Shown piece after piece: positions 1 to 5,949 of a DNA stretch of 6,169 bases; within the stretch, counting starts at the first letter, position 1; every line of letters begins with the position of its first letter. The position numbers were made by a program, and so were the translations under genes. A model generated the notes under the pieces. The model was not told the DNA's origin, did no database searches, and was given only the letters and a program-made list of their open reading frames with translations. The stretch comes from JAQUGA01 sp964521105. GTDB lineage: Bacteria; Bacteroidota; Bacteroidia; Bacteroidales; WCHB1-69. The stretch covers positions 1 through 6,169 of the forward strand of contig CAZFPO010000147.1 of assembly GCA_964521105.1 (NCBI GenBank). The letters run 5' to 3'.

Positions 1-49
1 ATGACCTTTGATTTGCGTATTCTATACTTAAATTAGTCCATTTACTCAT
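1..49 (-). CDS. N-terminal fragment of an unidentified gene, cut by the left edge
   Basis: An ATG at 49-47 opens a frame that stays open for 16 codons to the window edge and reads MSKWTNLSIEYANQRS. An in-frame TGA at 55-53 precedes it with no other ATG between, so this is the only ATG start in the frame. The stretch before it is A-rich (A8 followed by ATGAATA), a usual context in Bacteroidota. A consensus promoter lies immediately upstream, which is the main reason to accept so short a fragment as a real gene; the leader would be only about 10 nt. I do not recognise the protein family from 16 residues. It is probably transcribed separately from folK, whose stop is 68 nt upstream of this start. 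Confidence 0.55.
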   Translation of the reverse strand, partial: MSKWTNLSIEYANQRS

Positions 50-64
50 TATTCATTTTTTTTA

Positions 65-94
65 CAAAGTTACGAATTTTCTGTGATGTTTCAA
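65..94 (-). promoter_or_regulatory. Bacteroidota-type -33/-7 promoter
   Basis: On the minus strand TTG (94-92) is followed after exactly 19 bp by TAACTTTG (72-65). This matches the Bacteroidota primary sigma factor consensus (TTTG or TTG, about 19 bp, TAnnTTTG) at every defined position of the -7 box. Transcription would start near position 59, just ahead of the ATG at 49. It lies 24 nt downstream of the folK stop, so it should serve the gene running off the left edge. No plus-strand gene is near. Confidence 0.7.
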
Positions 95-117
95 TTTGTC
101 GTTTTCTTGCCTTGTTA

Positions 118-612
118 CTACCTTATGGATTGATTTACTTTTGAAACATCATTACATTCAGATAGCAACTCATTTACAGTTTTATTAAAAACTGGGTGCA
201 CAAAATTGGGATAAATTTCGGCTAATGGGAGAAGGGTAAATTTTCGAAGATGTAACCGAGGGTGGGGGATAGTTAGATTTGGAGTTTTTATAATTTCATT
301 GTTAAAAAAAAGCATATCTAAATCGATAGTACGTGATGAGTATGCTTTTTTTACAGGGTTTCTAACTCTTCCTAAGGAGGTTTCTATCTTTAACAACTTT
401 TCGAGAAGTTGAATTGGGGATAAAATAGTGTAAATTCCTACTGTGCGATTAATAAACCATTCGTTTGATTCAAATCCCCAAGGTTCTGATTCATAAAATG
501 ATGATATTTTTTCAATTTCCCCAATTTCTTTTTTTATTAATTCTGTTGATTTTTTGATGGTGAAAATTTTATCACCAATGTTTGAGCCTTGTAGGATAAT
601 AGAAAAATTCAT
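118..612 (-). CDS. folK: 2-amino-4-hydroxy-6-hydroxymethyldihydropteridine pyrophosphokinase (HPPK)
   Basis: HPPK transfers pyrophosphate from ATP to 6-hydroxymethyl-7,8-dihydropterin, the step before dihydropteroate synthase in folate synthesis, in the cytoplasm. The family signatures are all visible: the N-terminal QGSNIGD at residues 8-14, FYESEPWG at 39-46, the GRVR segment at 81-84, the magnesium-binding SRTIDLD block at 93-99 with D97 and D99 matching the paired aspartates of E. coli HPPK, and IPHPRLHLRKF at 115-125. At 164 residues it is close to the usual length, so it looks complete and not fused to FolB or FolP. The ATG at 612 is the only reasonable start, because the next Met is residue 100, inside the metal-binding block. 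No Shine-Dalgarno sequence is seen. The start lies just after the hairpin terminator of the upstream gene, and no separate promoter is obvious in the 56 bp gap. A second folate gene, the cyclo-ligase, lies about 0.9 kb upstream. Confidence 0.95.
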   Translation of the reverse strand: MNFSIILQGSNIGDKIFTIKKSTELIKKEIGEIEKISSFYESEPWGFESNEWFINRTVGIYTILSPIQLLEKLLKIETSLGRVRNPVKKAYSSRTIDLDMLFFNNEIIKTPNLTIPHPRLHLRKFTLLPLAEIYPNFVHPVFNKTVNELLSECNDVSKVNQSIR

Positions 613-620
613 TTTAATAA

Positions 621-648
621 ATTAAAAAAGCCATCTATTGATGGCTTT
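621..648 (-). terminator. Intrinsic terminator after the barrel-like protein gene
   Basis: Read on the minus strand, a perfect 9-bp stem (AAAGCCATC paired with GATGGCTTT, positions 648-640 and 635-627) closes an AATA loop, and a run of T covers 629-624, partly inside the stem. Four of the nine pairs are G-C. There is no T-run on the plus-strand side, so it acts on minus-strand transcripts. It sits about 20 nt past the stop of the gene ending at 669 and only 11 nt ahead of the folK ATG. Confidence 0.8.
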
Positions 649-668
649 AATGGTGTGATATATTTTTA

Positions 669-1382
669 TTAGTATAAAATTTCGTTTAATAGAATAATAA
701 TTCCAGCAGTTCCTGTAAATTCGTGAATTTGTGGTTTTTGAACTTCTTCGGGTATGGTAGAATTATAACCATATTTTGTGTTTTTAGCATAAAAATAGTC
801 GGTATTAAAAGTAAATCCAAAGCGGTCGGAAACCATTAAATTAACCCTCATCCCAGCATGAAAAACAAATGATGAACGGGTTTCACGTTTAATATCAACG
901 GTTGATGATTGAGATGGTTCTCCGTATAATCTGTATGGATCTACCCTTTCGTATAAAATTGAGCCTTGAGGTGTAAGAGTTCGTTGCATTCCAACTCCAC
1001 CACAGCCCATAAACGAAAACCACCAGTTTGGCATGGCATTAAAATATGCGTTAACCGTATAGTTTTGAACAATGTAATTATCTAATGTGGCAGTAGTTTT
1101 ATTATAGTTAAAACGTGGTGTATTTACTCTATTGTCGGCAAAACGGTTGTCAAAAGGTTTGTAATATCCGTGATTAACTTGTAAACCAACACCAAACAAA
1201 TAATTTATAAAAAAAGCGCCTTCTACCTTTCCATAATAACCAGGGAATTGACAATCTTTTAAACTAACGTTACCTGCTCCGCCAGTAAAACTAATAAAAC
1301 TGGGACGAATTTCGTAATATTGTGCTTTAAGAGTAGTTAAAATTAATCCTAAAGCAATAGTAAAAAGAATACTTTTTTTCAT
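669..1382 (-). CDS. Exported protein, probable outer-membrane beta-barrel, function unknown
   Basis: A 237-residue protein that I cannot assign to a named family. Residues 1-20 form a clean Sec signal peptide: two lysines at 3-4, then a hydrophobic core of Ile, Leu, Phe, Thr and Ala, then LKA before Q21 as the likely signal peptidase I site. There is no lipobox cysteine. The mature part alternates polar and aromatic or hydrophobic residues in short stretches broken by glycines and tyrosine-rich turns (for example 48-72, 106-132, 172-200), as in small outer-membrane barrels. The chain ends in ILY, an aromatic C-terminus of the kind the BAM machinery recognises. Two cysteines (C44, C127) could form a disulfide in the periplasm. 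The ATG at 1382 begins the signal peptide directly, which supports the start. A hairpin terminator follows the stop, so it is probably a single-gene unit. The barrel fold is inferred from sequence texture only. Confidence 0.75.
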   Translation of the reverse strand: MKKSILFTIALGLILTTLKAQYYEIRPSFISFTGGAGNVSLKDCQFPGYYGKVEGAFFINYLFGVGLQVNHGYYKPFDNRFADNRVNTPRFNYNKTTATLDNYIVQNYTVNAYFNAMPNWWFSFMGCGGVGMQRTLTPQGSILYERVDPYRLYGEPSQSSTVDIKRETRSSFVFHAGMRVNLMVSDRFGFTFNTDYFYAKNTKYGYNSTIPEEVQKPQIHEFTGTAGIIILLNEILY

Positions 1383-1401
1383 ATTTTGTGTTTTTACAGT
1401 G

Positions 1402-1434
1402 CTAATTTAGAAAATAAAATTTAATAATAAACAA
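1402..1434 (-). promoter_or_regulatory. Weak candidate promoter for the barrel-like protein gene
   Basis: On the minus strand TTG (1434-1432) is followed after 22 bp by TAAATTAG (1409-1402), which has one mismatch to TAnnTTTG. Position fits: transcription would start about 14 nt ahead of the ATG at 1382. The spacing is longer than ideal and the sequence is very AT-rich, where such matches arise by chance. The 115 bp gap (1383-1497) around it shows no gene and no clear terminator for the cyclo-ligase upstream. Confidence 0.3.
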
Positions 1435-1497
1435 TTGTTACGAAAATTTAATTAAAAATGTTGCAAATTGTTTAAAAGATGCTATCAATAGAATCAA

Positions 1498-2058
1498 TTA
1501 TGAACTAATAACCGCATCCATTTTTATATCATTTTCGGTTGATGGTACAGTGTCAAGTAATTGAAAATCAAAACAAATACCAATTTTAAATGCCTTGGTT
1601 TTAGGTAAAAATTTATCATAATATGCTTTTCCTCTACCCATGCGATTATTTTCGTTATCGAAAGCTACCCCTGGAACTAATATCAAATCGATTTCGGAAT
1701 ATTTTATAAAAATTTCTCCATTTGGTTCTTTAATTCCGAATGAAATGCCTGTTTTTAGCGAATTGAGCCCTTCAAATTTGCGTATTTCTAGTTCATCGCC
1801 GTTTACGCAAGGAAGTAAAAATTCTTTTGAAATGCTCCATTTTAGGATTAAATCGGTTAAGTCAACTTCGTCATTTAAAGCCCAATACGCCATTACTGTT
1901 TTTGCAGAAACGAAAGCTGGATGAGCTTCAATTTGCCGAATAATGTTTTGTGATTGGATTTGGCGTTTTTCTAAACTGAACAATTTTTTTTGTTCTTTTA
2001 TAAGCTTGCGTAAACGATTTTTTTCGTCTGTTATTAATTGAGGGTCAATAGCTCGCAT
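1498..2058 (-). CDS. 5-formyltetrahydrofolate cyclo-ligase (MTHFS, YgfA/FAU1 family)
   Basis: The enzyme converts 5-formyltetrahydrofolate to 5,10-methenyltetrahydrofolate with ATP, returning a storage or inhibitory folate to the active one-carbon pool in the cytoplasm. Family features in order: a basic N-terminal helix KNRLRKLIKEQ at residues 13-23, VMAYWALNDEVD at 55-66, the substrate region LLPCVNGDELEIRKF at 81-95, GIKEP at 108-112, and the signature VPGVAFD plus MGRGKAYYDKFL at 128-151, equivalent to the usual GxGGGYYDR ATP-binding loop with lysine and alanine replacing two glycines. It ends with the typical D..MDAVIS segment. Its 186 residues match the family. The ATG at 2058 overlaps the 3' end of the epimerase gene by 14 nt. 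No later ATG exists before residue 56, which lies inside the conserved fold, so the overlap is real and translation is probably coupled. It is the last gene of the four-gene run. Confidence 0.92.
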   Translation of the reverse strand: MRAIDPQLITDEKNRLRKLIKEQKKLFSLEKRQIQSQNIIRQIEAHPAFVSAKTVMAYWALNDEVDLTDLILKWSISKEFLLPCVNGDELEIRKFEGLNSLKTGISFGIKEPNGEIFIKYSEIDLILVPGVAFDNENNRMGRGKAYYDKFLPKTKAFKIGICFDFQLLDTVPSTENDIKMDAVISS

Positions 2059-3196
2059 GTTCTATAATTTTAGTTAAAATAAATTCAGATGCTTTACCAT
2101 TACCGAAAATTTCAGAAAATTCAAGGTTTTGTTTTTTTGAAAAATTTGAATATTCATCAATAATATTTTGATAATTGGCATCTACAATTTTTGCACAACC
2201 GGCATTAACAATTTCAACCCATTCGGTTTCGGGGCGAAGAATTAAAGAAGGTTTGTTAAAGAAAAAAGCCTCTTTTTGCACTCCTCCCGAATCGGTAATA
2301 ATCATTTTAGCATATTTTTCCAATTGAATCATATCAAAAAAAGAAACAGGTTCAGCTAAAATAATGTTTGTATTTCTTTTAATTTGTTTTAAAAGCGATT
2401 GTGGAAGCATTTCGGGTAGTTTTTTTAAGGTGCGGGGATGCAAAGGGATAAAAATTTGTTCTTTGTAATTAGAACTTATGGTTTGTAAGGCATTAAAAAT
2501 TGAGGTCAATCGTTCGGCAACATCTGTATTTGAATCGCGGTGAACCGTACACAGAATATACTGATTTTTACTGAGATTGAATTGTTCTAATATTTTTGAT
2601 TTCTGATTTGCTATTTCGGAAAAATAGATGGAATTATCCAACATAATGTCGCCACAGTGATACACTTTTGGATTGTCGATGTGGTAGGGTGGTTGGTTGT
2701 TTAATTTAAAACCTTCGTTGGCTAAATTTTCTAATCCCGAAGTGGTTGGGGTAAACAAAATTGTCGAAGCATGATCGGTAATTATGCGATTTAATTCTTC
2801 GGGCATCGATTTGTTGTATGAACGCAACCCGGCTTCGATATGCACTACTGGAATATGAATTTTTGAAGCGGCTAAACTGCCGGCAACGGTTGAATTTGTA
2901 TCGCCATAAACAACCAAATAATCTGGTTTTTCGGTGAGCAGAATGGTTTCAATGCCTTCGAGCATCAATGCAGTTTGTTTGCCATGCGAATTTGACCCGA
3001 CATTCAAATTGTAATTAGGTTTAGGGATTCCCATTTCCGAAAAAAATACTTCCGACATGTTTGTGTCGTAGTGTTGTCCGGTATGAACCAATACTTCGAT
3101 AATTTGATTTGAATAAAAATTTTTAATGGCTCGGCTAATGGCAGCCGCTTTAATAATTTGTGGTCGAGCACCAATAATTGTTACAATTTTTATCAT
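2045..3196 (-). CDS. wecB: Non-hydrolysing UDP-N-acetylglucosamine 2-epimerase (WecB/MnaA family)
   Basis: It interconverts UDP-GlcNAc and UDP-ManNAc, or a related UDP-sugar, for surface polysaccharide synthesis in the cytoplasm. At 383 residues it covers the full GT-B-like two-domain fold. Seen: the N-terminal GARPQIIKAA loop at 9-18 with R11 and K16, VHTGQHYD at 37-44, VYGDTNS at 96-102 with D99, HIEAGLRS at 119-126 with E121, PEELNR at 132-137, TVHRDSNTD at 217-225 with H219, HPRT at 253-256, and TDSGGVQKEA at 301-310. These correspond to the catalytic and UDP-binding residues known from E. coli WecB. The C-terminal UDP-sugar segment reads PETEWVE at 322-328, the TEW form, rather than the TERPE form of enterobacterial WecB. 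Some TEW enzymes (WbpI type) act on UDP-2,3-diacetamido uronic acids, so the exact substrate is open. RadC ends 8 nt upstream and the cyclo-ligase start overlaps its end. No other polysaccharide gene is in the window. Confidence 0.9.
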   Translation of the reverse strand: MIKIVTIIGARPQIIKAAAISRAIKNFYSNQIIEVLVHTGQHYDTNMSEVFFSEMGIPKPNYNLNVGSNSHGKQTALMLEGIETILLTEKPDYLVVYGDTNSTVAGSLAASKIHIPVVHIEAGLRSYNKSMPEELNRIITDHASTILFTPTTSGLENLANEGFKLNNQPPYHIDNPKVYHCGDIMLDNSIYFSEIANQKSKILEQFNLSKNQYILCTVHRDSNTDVAERLTSIFNALQTISSNYKEQIFIPLHPRTLKKLPEMLPQSLLKQIKRNTNIILAEPVSFFDMIQLEKYAKMIITDSGGVQKEAFFFNKPSLILRPETEWVEIVNAGCAKIVDANYQNIIDEYSNFSKKQNLEFSEIFGNGKASEFILTKIIEHASY

Positions 3197-3204
3197 AATA
3201 TAGT

Positions 3205-3900
3205 TTATAATTGACCCTCATCGGCATAGCTAAAATAGCTGTTTTTGCCAATAATGATATGGTCTAACACATAAATTTCGAGCATTTTGCCTGCGTTTAC
3301 AATTTTTTCGGTAATTGAATTATCTTGAGTGCTTGGTTTTAAATTTCCCGAAGGGTGATTGTGGCAAAGGATAATATTTGAGGCTTTTTTTTCAAGGGCT
3401 TCGATAAATATTATTTTCGGGTCAACTACCGTAGCACTCATTCCTCCAACACTGATATTTTTTTCACCTATAATTTGATTGGCTCTATTTAAGAGTAAAA
3501 TCCAAAATTCTTCATGCTGCGAATCGCCAATAATACAATTCATGTAGTCGAAGGCACTTTTGCTTGTTGTAATAGCTTTTTTTTCAATCACTTCCGATTT
3601 TAATCGGCGGTATCCAAGTTCAAGAGCTGCAACGATGGATATGGCTTTTGCTTCGCCAATTCCTCGATATTTCATCAAATCATTAATAGATAGTTTTGAA
3701 ATTTCGATTAAGTTGTTTTGATTTTCCCGCAAAATTCGTTGAGCTAAATCAACTGCCGATTCCGAACGATTGCCCGAACCCATCAAAATTGCAATTAATT
3801 CGGCATCGGTTAAGGCGCGTTTGCCTTTAGCTAACATTTTTTCGCGAGGTCGATCATTGATATCCCAATCTTTTATAGCTAATCGTTGATTATCGCTCAT
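3205..3900 (-). CDS. radC: RadC family protein (JAB/MPN domain, UPF0758)
   Basis: A full-length RadC of 231 residues with both expected parts. The N-terminal region (7-100) contains the family's DRPREKM opening at 16-22, the LTDAELIAILMGSG segment at 30-43, and a helix-hairpin-helix element YRGIGEAKAISIVAALELG at 78-96, a non-specific DNA-binding fold. The C-terminal JAB/MPN domain (about 110-231) carries the zinc-metalloprotease JAMM signature HNHPSGNLKPSTQD at 180-193, with H180, H182 and D193 as ligands, and an upstream glutamate in HEEFW (129-133). All residues for an active site are therefore present. The historical DNA-repair role of RadC is doubtful: the original E. coli radC mutation was later mapped to recG, and the biochemical function is unresolved. 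The ATG at 3900 lies 2 nt after the DUF58 stop, so the two are surely cotranscribed. Confidence 0.95.
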   Translation of the reverse strand: MSDNQRLAIKDWDINDRPREKMLAKGKRALTDAELIAILMGSGNRSESAVDLAQRILRENQNNLIEISKLSINDLMKYRGIGEAKAISIVAALELGYRRLKSEVIEKKAITTSKSAFDYMNCIIGDSQHEEFWILLLNRANQIIGEKNISVGGMSATVVDPKIIFIEALEKKASNIILCHNHPSGNLKPSTQDNSITEKIVNAGKMLEIYVLDHIIIGKNSYFSYADEGQL

Positions 3901-3902
3901 GG

Positions 3903-4838
3903 TTAGTGCATTTTTTGACGTTTGATAAAATAGGGCATCAATATTTGATGAAATCCTTTGTTTATATCGGCTTCAACAAAATCTATTTGATATTGTCCAC
4001 ATTTTAATTTCAATTCTTCGTAAAATGCCGACATCGCTTTGGTGTAAGCTTCTTTAACTTCGTTTGGGTGTAGTTTAAGTTCTACTTTCGTTTCTAAGTC
4101 AACAAAACGGTAGGGTCGATTATTAAATTCAAAGTCGAGTTCAAGGTTTTTGTCAACCACATGAAAAAGAATAACTTCGTGTTTGTTATGACGCAAATGT
4201 TGCAAGGCATCGTAAAGTTCTTCTTTTTTTGTTAAATCGTCGAACATATCGCTAAAAATTACAACCAAAGAACGCCGGTTTATGCTCTCGGCAATTTCGT
4301 GAAGAGCTTTTGTTGCCGATGTTTTTTTCTGTTCTTCTGAAATTGCAGTATCGAGCAATTTTTCGAGCTCATTAAAAACATATTTTTGGTGTATGGATGA
4401 TGATTTTGCTGGAGTGCTTAAATCAATTTTTTCGTTAAATAAACTTAGTCCAAAAGCATCGCGTTGCCCTTTCAATAATTGAATGATGGCAGCCGCAGCA
4501 TACACCGAAAAAATTAATTTATTGGGATTTTCAAAATTTTGATTTTCTTTAACAGGAAAGCCCATCGAAGAAGAGGTGTCAATAATTAGCCTACATCGTA
4601 AATTGGTTTCTTCTTCGTATTTTTTCACAAACAATTTGTCGCTGCGAGCAAAGAGTTTCCAGTCGATGTGTCGGGTAGATTCTCCTTGATTATACAAACG
4701 GTGTTCGGCAAATTCAACTGAAAAGCCATGAAACGGACTCTTGTGTAAACCTGTTATAAAACCCTCAACCACTTGTTTACTCACGAGCTCTAAATGGCTG
4801 TATCGCCTTAATAATTTTATGTCGATTTGTTGTGCCAA
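3903..4838 (-). CDS. DUF58 domain protein with von Willebrand A-like fold
   Basis: The 311-residue protein belongs to the DUF58 family, which usually works with MoxR-type AAA ATPases in poorly understood chaperone or envelope-stress functions. Seen: LELVSKQVVEGFITGLHKS at 16-34, GFSVEFAEHR at 38-47, then YNQGE and the hallmark RHIDWKLFARSDKLFVKKYEEE at 56-77 (arginine, I-D-W, A-R, basic residues and acidic run), followed by a vWA domain. The metal-ion site begins with DTSSS at 87-91 (D87, S89, S91) and continues with FSDMFDD at 195-201. No transmembrane helix is evident, so it is probably cytoplasmic. The start is TTG at 4838: the frame closes upstream at 4856-4854 with no ATG after that stop, and the next Met is residue 92, inside the metal site. 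It is the first gene of the four-gene run. No MoxR gene is visible upstream, where a restriction operon lies instead. Confidence 0.88.
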   Translation of the reverse strand: MAQQIDIKLLRRYSHLELVSKQVVEGFITGLHKSPFHGFSVEFAEHRLYNQGESTRHIDWKLFARSDKLFVKKYEEETNLRCRLIIDTSSSMGFPVKENQNFENPNKLIFSVYAAAAIIQLLKGQRDAFGLSLFNEKIDLSTPAKSSSIHQKYVFNELEKLLDTAISEEQKKTSATKALHEIAESINRRSLVVIFSDMFDDLTKKEELYDALQHLRHNKHEVILFHVVDKNLELDFEFNNRPYRFVDLETKVELKLHPNEVKEAYTKAMSAFYEELKLKCGQYQIDFVEADINKGFHQILMPYFIKRQKMH

Positions 4839-4884
4839 GTTTTGATATAAATATTATTGATTAATCAAATCATTAAAGTTAGTG

Positions 4885-4915
4885 CAAATATGTAAAAGTT
4901 GTAAATTTAGTTAAA
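4885..4915 (-). promoter_or_regulatory. Weak candidate promoter for the DUF58-radC-wecB-cyclo-ligase run
   Basis: On the minus strand TTTA (4915-4912) is followed after 19 bp by CATATTTG (4892-4885). Each box has one mismatch to the Bacteroidota TTTG and TAnnTTTG elements and the spacing is ideal. It would give a leader of about 40 nt to the TTG start at 4838. Background AT-richness makes chance matches likely. Confidence 0.3.
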
Positions 4916-5003
4916 TAAATCTATGAGTGTTTTAAATAGATTTCAGAGCATAAACAGAAATCCAAAATACAAGTTTAATGAGGTTAATAGTTTTCAAAAT
5001 ATT

Positions 5004-5017
5004 AATAAGATCTTATT
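5004..5017. repeat. 14-bp perfect palindrome
   Basis: AATAAGATCTTATT equals its own reverse complement. It lies 33 bp past the endonuclease stop. As a hairpin it would be five A-T pairs around a GATC loop, too weak for a terminator, so if functional it would more likely be a binding site for a dimeric protein. It contains AGATCT and GATC. It could be chance in such AT-rich DNA. Confidence 0.45.
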
Positions 5018-5049
5018 GTGAATTTTATTCATTGATATAATGTATTTAA

Positions 5050-5949
5050 TTATTTGTCAATTAGTTCGGATAAAATAGTTTCGAGATGAGAATCTAAATT
5101 TCCTTCAAATACTGTAAAAGGAATTTTAAGTTCTTTCAATATTTGAGCAAAGCGCTTATATCCATTTTCATCTCTTAACTCAACCCATTTAACTTTAAGT
5201 TTATTTGCTTGTATCTTGTTGAGGTCTGAAAGTTTATCAGCAACAAACACATCGCTTTCGCGAGCAAAAATTGCGTCTGCACTTTCTGGATTCCCTCTCC
5301 CCATCATTTTTACTTCGCAACGATAGTATGTATTTCCATTTATTAGATAAAAGTCCACTTCTCTCATGCTTTCTGGAATTTTGCTTTGGTCAAAATGTTT
5401 AAATGGTACATTGTATATTTTACAAAGAGTTGCCATTAGATATTTTTCGACCCTTTTGCCAGCAGTACTCCAAAGTCCACCACGAAGTGCGGAACGTTTA
5501 ACAGCAAGAGTGTTAATTACGATTAAACTTTCATTTATGTTAAGCTCAACACTTACTCCTCTGAATTTTATTGTCAATGTTAAATCAATATCTGGCTGGC
5601 TTTCAATTAAATTGCTTATTGATTGGTATAGTATATCATAATGTTCATTTGAAGCGTCAATAACAATTTCCTTTGAAGCAGAATTATACATATTTGTAAT
5701 CGTTTTTTTGTTTAGTCCTGAATTTATTGCTATATCTTCAGAACTCAGCTTTCGTTTTAAAAAGGTTTGCTTGTACCAGTCAATTGTTACATCTTCGTTA
5801 GCCAATTTTGCTTCTATTACTTTTTTGAAAAAATCTATTGCGAATTGTAAAAACTCCGCATTTATTAGGGCAACAACTTCAATTCTATAGTCTTGCCCTT
5901 TAATAAGTCTTTTAATGATATTTTTAACAACTTGATCCGTTAATGTCAT
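5050..5949 (-). CDS. Type II restriction endonuclease, CfrBI-like, PD-(D/E)XK fold
   Basis: A 299-residue protein placed directly behind a DNA methyltransferase gene. The catalytic core is readable: a helix with GLWSTAGKRVEKYL at 158-171 (E169), then REVDFYL at 196-202 and, 12 residues after D199, CEVKMMGRGNPESAD at 211-225, giving D199, E212 and K214 as the PD-(D/E)XK triad. The next strand, VFVADKLSD (234-242), and KWVELRD (254-260) complete the alpha/beta core. The N-terminal half is mostly helical and contains a helix-turn-helix-like stretch SSEDIAINSGLNKKTITNMY at 69-88, which may help DNA recognition. I recall this overall pattern as the CfrBI family, whose founding member cuts at CCWWGG; that assignment is from memory, and the specificity here is inference. 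The ATG at 5949 overlaps the methyltransferase TGA as ATGA, so translation is probably coupled and the nuclease is made after its protective partner. No key residue is missing. Confidence 0.82.
   Translation of the reverse strand: MTLTDQVVKNIIKRLIKGQDYRIEVVALINAEFLQFAIDFFKKVIEAKLANEDVTIDWYKQTFLKRKLSSEDIAINSGLNKKTITNMYNSASKEIVIDASNEHYDILYQSISNLIESQPDIDLTLTIKFRGVSVELNINESLIVINTLAVKRSALRGGLWSTAGKRVEKYLMATLCKIYNVPFKHFDQSKIPESMREVDFYLINGNTYYRCEVKMMGRGNPESADAIFARESDVFVADKLSDLNKIQANKLKVKWVELRDENGYKRFAQILKELKIPFTVFEGNLDSHLETILSELIDK

Larger units (their letters stand above)
4839..5049. other. AT-rich intergenic region between the restriction and DUF58 genes
   Basis: No convincing gene or strong terminator is seen in these 211 bp. 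The endonuclease stop is not followed by a G-C-rich hairpin with a T-run. The contents I can point to are the 14-bp palindrome at 5004-5017 and a weak promoter candidate at 4885-4915. A 32-codon open frame on the plus strand (4923-5021) has no supporting signal. The region is the junction between the accessory restriction operon and the chromosomal-type gene run. Confidence 0.6.

Noticed and set aside
1460..1497. Possible terminator after the cyclo-ligase
   Set aside because: Only very short complementary stretches (GCA/TGC, CTAT/ATAG) are present and no T-run follows a stable stem.
478..1598. CCWWGG sites (478-483 and 1593-1598) as a sign of the endonuclease's specificity
   Set aside because: I found two by eye, about what base composition predicts, so there is neither depletion nor clustering to interpret.
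1640..1924. Plus-strand open frame of 94 codons
   Set aside because: It lies wholly inside the cyclo-ligase gene on the other strand, with no promoter or recognisable protein content; a shadow frame.
2520..2546. Epimerase motif HRDSN instead of HRxEN as a possible lost active-site residue
   Set aside because: The catalytic histidine is kept, and E. coli WecB also varies at the following positions, so this is ordinary family variation.
4923..5021. Plus-strand frame of 32 codons in the gap upstream of DUF58
   Set aside because: It starts with ATG, but there is no consensus promoter or ribosome-binding signal, and frames this short are expected by chance.
5366..5890. Two plus-strand open frames (5366-5641 and 5708-5890)
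   Set aside because: Both are antisense to the endonuclease, which has a complete catalytic motif set; they are shadows.
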